Source: Candidatus Zixiibacteriota bacterium (GTDB lineage Bacteria; Electryoneota; B3-LCP). Taken from it: DNA of 54,118 nucleotides. Below, in pieces: positions 24,154 through 33,164 of this stretch. Under the pieces are notes generated by a model, which saw only the letters and a list, made by a program, of their open reading frames with translations, was not told the origin of the DNA and searched no databases. The position numbers were made by a program, and so were the translations under genes. The DNA lies in NCBI GenBank assembly GCA_003599535.1, contig QZKQ01000040.1:1-54118 (forward strand), in the 5' to 3' direction. The stretch's first letter is position 1; the number at the start of each line of letters is the position of its first letter.

Positions 24154-25209
24154 ATGTATTCATCATGGCGTACCGTCATCGCGGTTCTGCTGGCCGCGAC
24201 TTTCCTGGCCGGACCGGTGTTCGCCGGCAGCGGCGCGACCCACTTCACCACCGGCGCCCTGGCGGGCAAGTACCTGATTCCGTCGGGAGAGACCACCGCC
24301 GGCCGCCTCGCCTCATATCTCGGCGCCTTTGCCGCCGGCGTCGGGTCCCACCTGGTGATGGATCACTTCTACCATTATGAGCCCGCCTTCGACCAGATGG
24401 ACCCTGAGGCCCGCTATTACCAGGTGGAAGGGTTGGCCGCCGTTATCCTGCTCTATAGCGCCTACAAGAAGGATCTGCGCACCCTGTTTGGCAGCCTGGG
24501 CGGCATCTTCCCCGACCTGGAACACAGCCTGGGGCTCGATCCCAAGGTATTCCCCACGCATAACGGCAGCGTGCCGGAGCTGAATTATCCGGGTTATGGG
24601 TGGGGAATCTTCGAGAATTTCACCCTCAACCTGACCGCCTTGTACCTGGTCCGCTGGGGGCCGGACAACGCGGATGACATCCCCATTCCCCTGTTCGTCG
24701 GAATCGGAGGGAGCCATCGCCGGCTGGTGACGGACGCCGGACCGCGGGATCTGCTCCAGCCATCGCTCTCCCTGGGCCTCTGGCTGGAAGACTGGCTGAC
24801 CCTGCGGCACGAATTCGGCACCGTGATTTACCGCCTGGAAGGGGCCGGCCAGCCCCCCGGCTTCGAAGCCCCCAAGCGGGTGGTGACCCGCCACCTCTTC
24901 GCTCTGGGGTACCACCCCCGCACCGGTGGCGCCATGGCGCCCTTCGTGGAGACGGCCGCGGGCCTGTCCGTGTCCAATTACGTGCCGTCGGTGGAAGATC
25001 ATGCCCTGGCCGCCGGGGAGCCGAAAAAGGCCGAGTTCGCCGCCGCCGTGACGGTGGGCCTGCGCGCCGACCTGTCGCGCCGGCTGTTTGCCCAGTTCAG
25101 CCTGGACCACGAAATCACTCCCTTGTGGGACGGCCTGCCCGAAGTCACCGGCCGCCGCGACTACCAGTTCAGCCTGGCGTTGAACTACCAGCTCTCCCCG
25201 CGGCGGTAA
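24154..25209 (+). CDS. Envelope protein with phospholipase-C-like N-half and barrel-like C-half
   Basis: A 351-residue exported protein (signal peptide about residues 1-24). Residues ~27-145 (HFTTGALAGKY ... GVGSHLVMDHFYHYEP ... GGIFPDLEHSLG) contain His/Asp clusters like those of zinc-dependent phospholipase C/YdjM-type membrane hydrolases. The rest alternates hydrophobic and polar residues in amphipathic strands and ends in NYQLSPRR, resembling an outer-membrane beta-barrel. The combination is unusual, and neither activity nor location is certain. It is the last gene of a + strand run, facing a minus-strand operon. Confidence 0.5.
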   Translation: MYSSWRTVIAVLLAATFLAGPVFAGSGATHFTTGALAGKYLIPSGETTAGRLASYLGAFAAGVGSHLVMDHFYHYEPAFDQMDPEARYYQVEGLAAVILLYSAYKKDLRTLFGSLGGIFPDLEHSLGLDPKVFPTHNGSVPELNYPGYGWGIFENFTLNLTALYLVRWGPDNADDIPIPLFVGIGGSHRRLVTDAGPRDLLQPSLSLGLWLEDWLTLRHEFGTVIYRLEGAGQPPGFEAPKRVVTRHLFALGYHPRTGGAMAPFVETAAGLSVSNYVPSVEDHALAAGEPKKAEFAAAVTVGLRADLSRRLFAQFSLDHEITPLWDGLPEVTGRRDYQFSLALNYQLSPRR

Positions 25210-25226
25210 GGCCACGGAATTTCACG

Positions 25227-25265
25227 GAACGACCAGGGGTGGCCACCGGCCACCCCTGGTCGTTC
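25227..25265. terminator. 18-bp perfect hairpin between convergent genes
   Basis: 25227-25244 pairs perfectly with 25248-25265 around an ACC loop. It lies between the stop at 25209 and the convergent gene ending at 25286. No U-run flanks it on either side. A CACGGAATTTCACGGAAC decad word (25213-25230) abuts and overlaps it. Confidence 0.7.
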
Positions 25266-25285
25266 TAGTCACTGAGTGCTGATAG

Positions 25286-25648
25286 TTACTTCATCGCCAG
25301 GCAGCGGAACACCGGCTGCAGGGTCCCGTCGTCCAGCAGCACCGGCGCTTCCATGGCCGACCGCAGGCCGGCCGTGTCAATGGCCGCCGGGTCGTAAGCG
25401 ATGACCGCCCTGTGTTCGGCGGCATAGGTGTGGATGGAGGCGATCCCTGGGGTGCGCTGGTACATCCGGGTGAAGAATTCCGCCGTGCCCTTGCACTTCA
25501 GCCCGTCCACAAAGCATTCCACCGTCGCCATCCCCGCGGCGGTGAAGTGCGTCTCGGTGCTGGGCCGGGTCAGCGGATTCCGCAGCAGGTAGCCGCCGAA
25601 CAACGCCAGGACCACCAGCGCCGGAAGAATGTATTTGGGTACCGTCAT
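25286..25648 (-). CDS. Membrane-tethered HMA-like protein
   Basis: A 120-residue protein with one N-terminal hydrophobic helix (about residues 5-23) and a ferredoxin-fold domain resembling heavy-metal-associated (HMA) domains: a VECFVDGLKCKG segment (~43-54), then SIHTY and AVIAYDPAAI. The usual G-M-x-C-x-x-C pair is replaced by a single Cys in GLKCKG, with another Cys seven residues earlier, so copper binding of the usual kind is doubtful. It starts six bases after the NapH-like ferredoxin gene and is clearly co-transcribed. A role in metal or redox delivery to the membrane is inferred only. Confidence 0.6.
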   Translation of the reverse strand: MTVPKYILPALVVLALFGGYLLRNPLTRPSTETHFTAAGMATVECFVDGLKCKGTAEFFTRMYQRTPGIASIHTYAAEHRAVIAYDPAAIDTAGLRSAMEAPVLLDDGTLQPVFRCLAMK

Positions 25649-25654
25649 GGGTTC

Positions 25655-26422
25655 CTACAAGGTGACTTTGAGACTCAAGGCTCCCTCCACCGGGCATGCG
25701 TCCACGCATTCCAGGCAGTTGGTGCAGTCGCGGTGGCGCACCACGGTGTGGTTCTGCACCGCCAGGTCGTGGGGGCAGGCCCGGCGGCAGGCCCCGCACT
25801 GGTTGCAGGCGTGGTCGTCGCGGGCCACCTTGATCAGGCCCAGGCGCGCCAGGGGGTCGAACGTGGCGCTCAAAGGGCAGAGCCAGCGGCAGAAGGCCAT
25901 CGGCACGATCAGCCCCAGCCCCACGATGACCGCCAGGGTGAGTACGCTGATCCACCCCAGCGATCCGTGCCCGAACCCGGAGAAGATCAGGTAGTAGGGG
26001 TCAAAGCCGCGCAGCACCAGTTCGCCCAGCCGGTAGGTGAAGTACAGCGATACAACCAGGACCACGTAGCGCAGGAGCTTCAGGCGGGCGTTGGTCTTAT
26101 CCGGGACGCGCGGGCGGCGGCGCCAGACCTTCCCCCCCAGCCGGGCCGCCAGTTCGCCCAGGAAACCGATCGGGCAGGCCCAGCCGCAGAAGGCCTTCTT
26201 GGCCGCCAGCGCCAGCGCCAGGACGCCCACCAGCAGGGACAGGTTCAAAGGGCCCAGGGCGCAGGTGAACTGCCCGCCGTGGATCAGTCCCCACAGGCTT
26301 TCCACCCCGCCGAAGGGGCAGAACGCTTCGAACGAGCGCCCTCCAGCGGGGCGCACCGCCAGGTATATCACCAGCCCCAGGATGATCGTCATCAGGGCGT
26401 AACGGAGATGCCGGGTTTTCAT
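25655..26422 (-). CDS. NapH/CcoG-like membrane 4Fe-4S ferredoxin
   Basis: A 255-residue inner-membrane iron-sulfur protein with about four to five helices. Two C-x3-C-P motifs (FCGWACPIG ~78-86 and FCRWLCPLS ~180-188) follow hydrophobic segments, as in NapH, NosR and CcoG, and two C-terminal 4Fe-4S clusters are bound by CNQCGACRRACP and CTNCLECVDACP. Such proteins pass electrons from quinol or ferredoxin to extracytoplasmic redox enzymes. No nitrate, nitrous-oxide or cytochrome oxidase genes accompany it; its only partner is the HMA-like gene. It starts without a clear ribosome binding site. Confidence 0.8.
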   Translation of the reverse strand: MKTRHLRYALMTIILGLVIYLAVRPAGGRSFEAFCPFGGVESLWGLIHGGQFTCALGPLNLSLLVGVLALALAAKKAFCGWACPIGFLGELAARLGGKVWRRRPRVPDKTNARLKLLRYVVLVVSLYFTYRLGELVLRGFDPYYLIFSGFGHGSLGWISVLTLAVIVGLGLIVPMAFCRWLCPLSATFDPLARLGLIKVARDDHACNQCGACRRACPHDLAVQNHTVVRHRDCTNCLECVDACPVEGALSLKVTL

Positions 26423-26460
26423 GGAAAGATGTTTTATCGGGATTATTCCGGGTATGAGAC

Positions 26461-26521
26461 GGTCCCCATTGTCCCGCGGCGAAGGAGGGTAAAGCCTCCG
26501 CCGGCGGAGACGATGGGGACC
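26461..26521. repeat. Imperfect intergenic palindrome
   Basis: GGTCCCCAT at 26461-26469 and its exact inverse at 26513-26521 flank a GC-rich centre that is also partly self-complementary. It lies between two minus-strand genes and may end transcription of the surface-protein gene. Confidence 0.5.
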
Positions 26522-26559
26522 GCAGCGTTATCCTGGCGCCCATGCCGGGAAGCCGGGCA

Positions 26560-28953
26560 CTATTTCAACAGCACGATCTTGCCGGAAGCGTGGTGCGATC
26601 CGGCGGTGATACGGTACAGGTAAACTCCTGAAGCCAGGCCGGACCCGTCAAAGGTCACTTCGTGCGAACCCGCGTCCCTCCACCCGTCTACCAGCGCCGC
26701 CACTTCGCGGCCGGCCGTGTCGTACACCCGGAGACTGACGTACCCGGGATCCGGGAGCCGGTAACTGATAGCCGTTGCCGGGTTGAAGGGGTTGGGGAAT
26801 GCGGATAGTGCAACTTCCTCCGGCATGGCCATGCCGGAGCCAGACCCTCCGGTTTCCCCCGGGAAGGGGTCGCCGCCGCAGGCCCAGTCGCCCATGTCCC
26901 CTTCTCCCGATGGGCCTTGCTTGGTAAAGGCGAAACCGGCGGTATCCCACACAATTTCCGGATAATCGCCCACTCGTAACTCGTACCAGAAGGAACCCGC
27001 GGGAGCTCCGGCCGGGACTTCCTGCGTCCTATAGCGGGACAGGTTCGAGTTGGGCGGGATGATCATGCTCGCCGGCCCGGCTACCGGTCCGTACCAGCTC
27101 TGATTGGGCAACCGGACCATGAACCAGGCGTCAAAAGGTACGGGCAGGCCTTCCTGGTTGACCACCAGGGCGTAGAAGTTGAACCAGCCCCCGGCCGGCG
27201 GGATCTGGATGGGGGCGCCCAGGGGAGTCAGGTAGGCCGTCAGGCTGTGCTGCAGGTAGAGGTTGCGGTACAGGTAGATCCCCCCCGAAGCGCAGCCCAG
27301 CACCAGGTCGAGACGGTCGTCGCCATCCAGGTCGCCCAGGCAGGGCACAGAACGGTCGCCGAAATCCCAGGACTGGTACAGGGGCGTCACCAGGGTCCAG
27401 AAGGGAATGGCCGCCGACCCGGTATTACGGTAGAAAGCCAGGTTGCCGGCGATGGCGCCGTTGCCGATCAGGAGGTCCTTGTCGCCGTCCTCGTCCAGAT
27501 CCACCAGGAAGGGCGCGGATTCCGTGCCCGCATCAATGCCCGGATAAAATCCCAGGTTGGTCCAGACCGGATTCACCGGACCGCCGTCGTTGCGCAGGTA
27601 CAGCACGGTGCCGTCGAAGCAGCCGACGAACATGTCCTTGTCCCCGTCGTTGTCAATGTCGCCCAGGGTCGGCGAGGACATGGTCCCCACGTCAATTCCG
27701 GCATAGTTGTGCACCGGGGCGGCCCAGGCGGGGACCAGGGGTGTGCCGATATTCCACACCAGGGCCAGAGTACCGTTCTGGCAGCCGGCGACCAAGTCCA
27801 GGTCGCCGTCATTGTCCAGGTCCCCCAGCGCCGGCGCTTCCGTCCCGGGCAGGTTCAGGTTGGCGAAGGACGAATCTGCCATTTGCCAGGCGGCCGAATC
27901 CGCGGTGCCCACGTTCTCCAGGTATAAGATGCCCGGCAATCCTTGGGCCAGAACCATGTCCAGGTCGCCGTCATTGTCCAGATCGCCCAGCGCGGGGCGG
28001 GAGTAGTAACCGGTATCGAAGTAGCCGAGGTTCTCCTGCGTTAGTTGCCAGTTGGGTGCGGTGGCCGTGCCCTGGTTCATCCACACCATCAGTTGCCCTT
28101 CCGAGCGGCCGGATATCAGGTCCAGCAGCCCGTCACCGTTCAGATCCCACAGGGTGGGGGTGCCGTTGTGCTCCGCGTCGGCGATGACGCCCATGTACCG
28201 GAAAGACGGATTTTGCGGCGGCCCCAGGTTCCGGTAGTAACGGATCTCGCCGTCCAAGGCCGACATGAACAGGTCGGGCAGGTTATCGGCGGTGACGTCC
28301 ACGGCGTACACCGAGGACTTCATTACCAGGTTGATGTTTTGATAGTAGCTGGTCTGGAACTGGAAGTTGGGGTTCCCCACGCTTCCCGTGTTGACATAAT
28401 AAGCTGCTCCGCCGTCATTGTGCCCGACCAGCAGGTCGGCCAAGCCATCGCCATTCATGTCCCGGAAGCAGGGGATGGAGTGGTGGTCCACGCGGACGTC
28501 CTGGTACGCGTCGGTCACGAAGGTCCAGACCGGCGCGGTGCTGTCTCCGTCATTGCGATACAAATGCAGCCAGCCCAATTCGTTGCCGACGATCATGTCC
28601 AGATCTCCGTCGGCGTCGGTGTCCCAGAATGTGGGAGCCGACTGCATGCCCACGTCTATGGTGTCCAGGCCTGTGGTGAGGCAGAACCAGGAGGGGGAGG
28701 TGCCGCCGAGATTCTCGAAGTAGTTCAGGTAGCCGTCGTGCTCACCGACAAACAACTCTCCCAATCCATCGGCATCAATGTCCGCAAAGGCCGGTTTGGA
28801 AAAATCGCATCCGCCGTGGTACATGGCCATCTGCGCGCCGTCCAGATAGGCCTGGACATGGCGTTCCCAGACGACGTCCTGCGCTCCCGCTGCTGTGAAG
28901 AGTAGTCCCAGCAGCCCGGCCGCAAGCCCTACGCGTCCGCTTCTTCCGGTCAT
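26560..28953 (-). CDS. FG-GAP/VCBS-repeat surface protein with T9SS-type sorting domain
   Basis: A 797-residue exported protein. GGGAGAGG precedes the ATG and a signal peptide follows (about residues 1-24). Residues ~45-560 contain about ten to twelve repeats with D-x-D-x-DGD-x-D signatures (for example DLDNDGDLD and DIDNDGDKD), i.e. calcium-binding FG-GAP/VCBS blades of an integrin-like beta-propeller. A ~130-residue module shared with the proteins at 13486 and 50234 follows (~570-700, ending in GGDPFPGE), then a sorting domain (NPFNPATAIS ... YDTAGREV ... ASGVYLYRI ... LLK). A secreted, surface-attached adhesive or glycan-binding role is probable but unproven. Confidence 0.88.
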   Translation of the reverse strand: MTGRSGRVGLAAGLLGLLFTAAGAQDVVWERHVQAYLDGAQMAMYHGGCDFSKPAFADIDADGLGELFVGEHDGYLNYFENLGGTSPSWFCLTTGLDTIDVGMQSAPTFWDTDADGDLDMIVGNELGWLHLYRNDGDSTAPVWTFVTDAYQDVRVDHHSIPCFRDMNGDGLADLLVGHNDGGAAYYVNTGSVGNPNFQFQTSYYQNINLVMKSSVYAVDVTADNLPDLFMSALDGEIRYYRNLGPPQNPSFRYMGVIADAEHNGTPTLWDLNGDGLLDLISGRSEGQLMVWMNQGTATAPNWQLTQENLGYFDTGYYSRPALGDLDNDGDLDMVLAQGLPGILYLENVGTADSAAWQMADSSFANLNLPGTEAPALGDLDNDGDLDLVAGCQNGTLALVWNIGTPLVPAWAAPVHNYAGIDVGTMSSPTLGDIDNDGDKDMFVGCFDGTVLYLRNDGGPVNPVWTNLGFYPGIDAGTESAPFLVDLDEDGDKDLLIGNGAIAGNLAFYRNTGSAAIPFWTLVTPLYQSWDFGDRSVPCLGDLDGDDRLDLVLGCASGGIYLYRNLYLQHSLTAYLTPLGAPIQIPPAGGWFNFYALVVNQEGLPVPFDAWFMVRLPNQSWYGPVAGPASMIIPPNSNLSRYRTQEVPAGAPAGSFWYELRVGDYPEIVWDTAGFAFTKQGPSGEGDMGDWACGGDPFPGETGGSGSGMAMPEEVALSAFPNPFNPATAISYRLPDPGYVSLRVYDTAGREVAALVDGWRDAGSHEVTFDGSGLASGVYLYRITAGSHHASGKIVLLK

Positions 28954-29006
28954 ACAGACCTCTCCCGATTTATGGTAAAGAATTGCCCAAAAATGAGGTA
29001 GGGTGT

Positions 29007-29035
29007 AATGTAATAAATTTCGCCGGGAAAGTCAA
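29007..29035 (-). promoter_or_regulatory. Sigma70-type promoter of FG-GAP surface protein
   Basis: Read on the minus strand: TTGACT (29035-29030), a 17-base spacer and TACATT (29012-29007), 53 bases before the ATG at 28953. Confidence 0.7.
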
Positions 29036-29283
29036 GTGATCTGTCGCACTAAAAGAAGATTTTACAATGACGGCGGGCACAGTCGGGCAGTGCAACCGGC
29101 GTTGGGCTGGTGCTGCATTATCGGCGAGATATTCCTGAATCTGTATTACGCTTTATCCATCATGGAGTTGGCCTCCGGGGAGGGTTTTCTCGGCTCCCGG
29201 ATCCGCCGTTCTCCCGGATGAAAGTGCGCCTGGTACGGTGTCTTCCCCCGCGAAGTCCCAATAAAGAATGGGCTAAATAATGT

Positions 29284-29312
29284 TTGGCGGACGGAGGGAA
29301 ATCACATATATT
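29284..29312 (+). promoter_or_regulatory. Sigma70-type promoter of DUF3857 operon
   Basis: TTGGCG at 29284-29289, a 17-base spacer and TATATT at 29307-29312, 73 bases before the ATG at 29386. Confidence 0.5.
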
Positions 29313-29385
29313 TACCGTGCCTCCCCCACTACCCCTTGCCTGCGCCCGTTGTCTCCCCTGCGGTAACGACCGAAAGGAGTTCAAC

Positions 29386-31344
29386 ATGGCCTCACGGTTT
29401 TCCCCTTCTGTTTCACTTCTCCTGCTTGCCGCCCTGTCTTTCCTGCCTCACTGCGCCGGAGCCTGGATCAAGTACACCGAGGCGGAGTTGTCCCTGGCCC
29501 CTCCGGACTGGTGCCCGGAGGCCGACGCGCTGGTCCTGGATCAGACCCTGGATTGTGAACTCACCGCCGACGGCGGATGGCACCTGGAGGCCACCGGTTC
29601 CGTCCGGATCAAGGTGTTTACCCCCGAAGGCAAGGAGTACGGGAATGCCACCATCCTGACCCCCCCGGCCTACAAGCTGGGGAAAGTGACCGCCCGGACC
29701 ATCACGCCGGAAGGCAGGGAGAAGAAGGTCAAGTCCGACCAGATGTTCAAGGAGTGGGAGTATTTCGGCGAAGATAACGAATCCCGCCTGTACGTCTGCC
29801 GATTCGCCTTCCCCGAAGTCAGTGAAGGGTGCATTCTGGAATACCACTACACTCTGACCAGCGAGCAGGTGTCCTTCATCGCCCCCTTCTACTTCGACCA
29901 CCCCGACCTGCCCACCCGGGAATCCCGCCTGAGCTTCACCATCCCGCCGGGGGCCTCCTATAACTACTGCCACTTGAATTCCGGCAACTGCGAAGCGCGC
30001 AAATCCCTGGATGACGTGGTCAGCATCATCGGGACGAAGAAGCGATTCACCCTCGAGGCTTCCAACGTCCCCGCTGTCCAGGATGAGCCTTTCAGCCCTC
30101 CGGACGACTACCTCCGCCCCATGGTCTGCTTTCTGCTCACCCGCTATCAGAATGCCTACGTCAACCTGGACATTGCCACGAGTTGGCGTTCGGCGCTGGA
30201 AAGCATGCGCACCTGGCACGACAAGGCCATCGGGTCCTCCAAGCTGGCGCCCGGTATTGTGGAGGCCATGCCGAAGGATGAACCCCGGCGCACCGCCGCG
30301 GCGCTGTACCGCTGGGTAGCCGACAGCGTGGCCTTAAGCGGCGGCCGTCACTGCTACGAGTTTGACGGCCAGGTGGATGATTGGATCCGGAATCGTCGGG
30401 CCACCGGCGCGGAAAAGGTGCTGCTGCTGAAGGCCCTGTACGACCGGGCGGGCCTGGATTCCCGGGTGCTGCTGACCGTGCCCGTAAATCAGGGTGCGGT
30501 GATCCGTGATTTTCCTTCGCTGGCCCAGTTCCGCGCCTCCCTGCTGGAGTTGCGCCTGGGCGGGGAAAAGATCTACTGCGATCCCACCCACGACCGGCTG
30601 CCCTTCGGCGCGTTGCGGTGGAATTACCAGGAGGTGCAGGCTCTGGTGGTGGACGACCAGCCCGGCTTCGTCAAGCTCCCCCCCGGCGCCGGAACCAGCG
30701 AGCTGGTGTACGACGTGCAGGGCGCCCTGGATGAAGCGGGCAACTTCACCGGCAAGGCGACGGTGCGGTCCTCGCGGGAATTCCTGTACAGTTACCAGAG
30801 GCGCCTGGCTCAGGCTGACAGCGCCGGGTTGCGGGAAGCCTTCGTGAAGTATTTCTTCCCCTGCTGCCGTCCGGAAAACCTCGTTTCCCTGACTCTGGAG
30901 ACTCCGGCCGGGGAGGATAGCAGCCTCTGTCTGGCGGTGGAATGGAAAAAGGATGGGGTGGCGGAAGCCGTGGAAGATGAACTGCTACTGCCCGTCAACT
31001 GCATTGATCCGCAGGAACCCGATCTTCTCCCCGACGATTCCGACCGCACCACGCACCTGTTCTTTTCATTCCCCCGCACCGTCCGGCTGAACGCCACCCT
31101 CGCCCTGCCGCCGGGTTTTGCCTGCCGGGAGACCCCTTTCCGCGCGGAAGGCGCCTGCGGGTCCCTGGCCTACTCGCTGGCCGCAGAGCCGGCCGCGGAC
31201 GGTTCCCGGTTGCACCTGTCGCGCGAGTACGTCCGCGGGCAGCGCAGTTATCCCCGGGAAACCTACGCGGAATTGCGCGAATTCTTCCAGGGCCTGTCCC
31301 AGGCGGATCACCATGCCCTGATCCTGACCCGGGAGAAGCCATGA
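29386..31344 (+). CDS. DUF3857/transglutaminase-fold protein lacking the catalytic Cys and His
   Basis: A 652-residue exported protein (AAAGGAG before the ATG; signal peptide about residues 1-25). The N-terminal part (~50-260) resembles DUF3857, a beta-rich domain that in FCB bacteria precedes a transglutaminase-like core. In the core the usual GDCKD is TGAEK with Ala342 where the Cys is expected, and the usual FNH is FRA; the Asp of CDPT remains. The fold looks intact but cysteine chemistry is not possible, so it is probably a pseudo-enzyme or scaffold. Its stop overlaps the start of the next gene (ATGA), whose product keeps the full triad. A longer start at 29284 would lie within the promoter and is rejected. 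Confidence 0.75.
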   Translation: MASRFSPSVSLLLLAALSFLPHCAGAWIKYTEAELSLAPPDWCPEADALVLDQTLDCELTADGGWHLEATGSVRIKVFTPEGKEYGNATILTPPAYKLGKVTARTITPEGREKKVKSDQMFKEWEYFGEDNESRLYVCRFAFPEVSEGCILEYHYTLTSEQVSFIAPFYFDHPDLPTRESRLSFTIPPGASYNYCHLNSGNCEARKSLDDVVSIIGTKKRFTLEASNVPAVQDEPFSPPDDYLRPMVCFLLTRYQNAYVNLDIATSWRSALESMRTWHDKAIGSSKLAPGIVEAMPKDEPRRTAAALYRWVADSVALSGGRHCYEFDGQVDDWIRNRRATGAEKVLLLKALYDRAGLDSRVLLTVPVNQGAVIRDFPSLAQFRASLLELRLGGEKIYCDPTHDRLPFGALRWNYQEVQALVVDDQPGFVKLPPGAGTSELVYDVQGALDEAGNFTGKATVRSSREFLYSYQRRLAQADSAGLREAFVKYFFPCCRPENLVSLTLETPAGEDSSLCLAVEWKKDGVAEAVEDELLLPVNCIDPQEPDLLPDDSDRTTHLFFSFPRTVRLNATLALPPGFACRETPFRAEGACGSLAYSLAAEPAADGSRLHLSREYVRGQRSYPRETYAELREFFQGLSQADHHALILTREKP

Positions 31345-33164
31345 TTGCGGGATGGATGCTCCGTATACTGCTGCTGGGTCTGGCGTGCGTACCGGCCTGG
31401 GCGGCGCCCCCGCCCGATTGGGTGGTGAGCCTGAAGGATCATCCCCGCCTTGGCGCGGCCTCGCCCCGCGACGTGCGCCTGCTGAACGCCCTGGACGTGA
31501 AATTCCAGCCGGAAAAGCCCTGCACCCGTTTTCACCAGCGAATGGCCTTCCTGGTGGGGGGGAACCACCCCTTTAATCCCTTTAAATACCAGGAGACGTA
31601 CGCCGCCGGCCATCGTCTGGAGCCGCAGGGCTGGTGGAGGGTCACGCCGGAAGGGAAGGTCGAGCGCCTCTCCGGCGACGGCGTCCGCGCCAGCCACACG
31701 TTCGGCGGCGACCAGCTCTACGCCGACGACATGGTGATGACCTGGGCGGCGACTGACTGCCCCAATGGCGCCATCGTGGCCCTGGAATTCACCCTGACGT
31801 CGAACGATTTTATGGGTTCGGGCAAGGTCTTCCTGCAGGATGTCTGGGAGACGGATTCCACCACGGCAACCTTCCGGGTAGCGCCGCCGGGCGTGGTGCA
31901 ATTCGTGCCCCGCAGCGGCGCGGAAGGCGCGGTCCGCCTGGAGTCCGGCGGATTCCAGGCCGGTCATTTCCCGGAATTCAAGGACCTGGACTACGGCGGC
32001 GGTTTTGCCGTCGCCGCCCCCCGGGTGGATTATTTTTGCTTCCCTTCCGGCGATCTTTCCATTCCGCCGCAGACCTGGACGGAGGTGGCCGCCGAGGCGG
32101 CCCGGTTATGGGACAAAACCGGCCGGGATTTCCAGCCCCCAGCCGTGACGGAATTGGAAGCTTTCCTGGCCCGGTTCGAGACGGAATACCGCTACGTGGC
32201 CGTGGAAATCGGCGCCGGACGCTTCATTCCGCACCGCCCCCAGGACATCTTCCGCCTGAAGTACGGCGACTGCAAGGATTTGTCCTGGATGCTGGTGCGG
32301 ACTCTGCAGGCCGGCGGTTGGGAGGCCTTCCCCGTGCTGGTCCTGACCCCCGCCTGGCACCCTTTTCCGCAAGCCTACCCCAGCCCCTACGCCTTCAACC
32401 ACTGCATTTTGGCCCTGCGGCGGGAGAGCGATACGCTGTACTACGATCCCACCGCCCGGGGGTTCGGTCTGGGGACGCTCCCCTGGAACCTGCACGGCGC
32501 CTGCGCCTTGCCCGTGTGCCCCGGCGCCGGTCTGATCCGCCTGCCCCGGGATGATGACCCGCTGCGCCTGCGTCGCGAGCTGGACGGCGAGCTGGCTGCC
32601 GACGGCTCGGTCAGCGGCCGGATCCGCTGGACCTTCGAGGCGCGCATGGGGCGGATCTTCGAGACCGTCACCACGCGGGAGGAGATGACCGCCACCCTGC
32701 GCCGCGCCCTGCGGCCGGAAGTGCACTTCACGCTGCACGATTTCCAGATCCGCGCCGCCGAAGCGGTTATGGAAGCGCACGTGACGCTGGAGGGCCTGGG
32801 CAGCCGCCGAGGCGCGGCGCTCTACCTGGCGCCATTCCCCTTCGCCCCGGACCTGGGGGATTCGGTGGGGGTCGGATCACCCGATGGCTACTTCCTGCCC
32901 CGCCCGGCGCGCTGGGAAACCTCCGTGAGCCTGGCCCTGCCCGCCGGCCTGTCGCCGGAAAAGGCCTGGGCCGATTCGCTGCTCCTGGAGGCCGGGGAAT
33001 CGTGCTGCCGGACAGACTCTGCCAGTGGCCGCCTGAACGCCTTTTGGACCCATTGCCTGAGGGATTCCCACTATCCTCCCGCCCGCAAGACGGAACTCGA
33101 TTCGTTGTTCCAGGCCGTGCGGAAACATCAGCGCATGAAACTGAAGCTCGCCTCCGGCGGGTGA
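31341..33164 (+). CDS. DUF3857/transglutaminase-like protein with intact triad
   Basis: A 607-residue exported paralog (signal peptide about residues 1-22). The transglutaminase-like core is complete: YGDCKD with Cys311, FNHCIL with His354, and YYDPT with Asp369, in the usual order and spacing. The N-terminal half is a diverged DUF3857-like domain and the C-terminal ~220 residues form another beta-rich domain. Members of this family are exported proteins of unknown substrate; they may cleave or crosslink peptide bonds in the envelope. The four-base overlap with the upstream pseudo-enzyme strongly suggests they act together. A UUCG-loop terminator follows. Confidence 0.8.
   Translation: MIAGWMLRILLLGLACVPAWAAPPPDWVVSLKDHPRLGAASPRDVRLLNALDVKFQPEKPCTRFHQRMAFLVGGNHPFNPFKYQETYAAGHRLEPQGWWRVTPEGKVERLSGDGVRASHTFGGDQLYADDMVMTWAATDCPNGAIVALEFTLTSNDFMGSGKVFLQDVWETDSTTATFRVAPPGVVQFVPRSGAEGAVRLESGGFQAGHFPEFKDLDYGGGFAVAAPRVDYFCFPSGDLSIPPQTWTEVAAEAARLWDKTGRDFQPPAVTELEAFLARFETEYRYVAVEIGAGRFIPHRPQDIFRLKYGDCKDLSWMLVRTLQAGGWEAFPVLVLTPAWHPFPQAYPSPYAFNHCILALRRESDTLYYDPTARGFGLGTLPWNLHGACALPVCPGAGLIRLPRDDDPLRLRRELDGELAADGSVSGRIRWTFEARMGRIFETVTTREEMTATLRRALRPEVHFTLHDFQIRAAEAVMEAHVTLEGLGSRRGAALYLAPFPFAPDLGDSVGVGSPDGYFLPRPARWETSVSLALPAGLSPEKAWADSLLLEAGESCCRTDSASGRLNAFWTHCLRDSHYPPARKTELDSLFQAVRKHQRMKLKLASGG

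Larger units (their letters stand above)
28954..29385. other. Divergent promoter region without genes
   Basis: This 432-bp gap separates divergent genes and is AT-richer than its surroundings around 28980-29060. It carries a minus-strand promoter (29007-29035) and a plus-strand promoter (29284-29312). A 61-codon open frame at 29036-29221 has no ribosome binding site or recognisable features and is not called. Confidence 0.6.

Noticed and set aside
29036-29221. 61-codon frame in the divergent promoter gap
   Set aside because: No ribosome binding site, and its start lies within the minus-strand promoter area.
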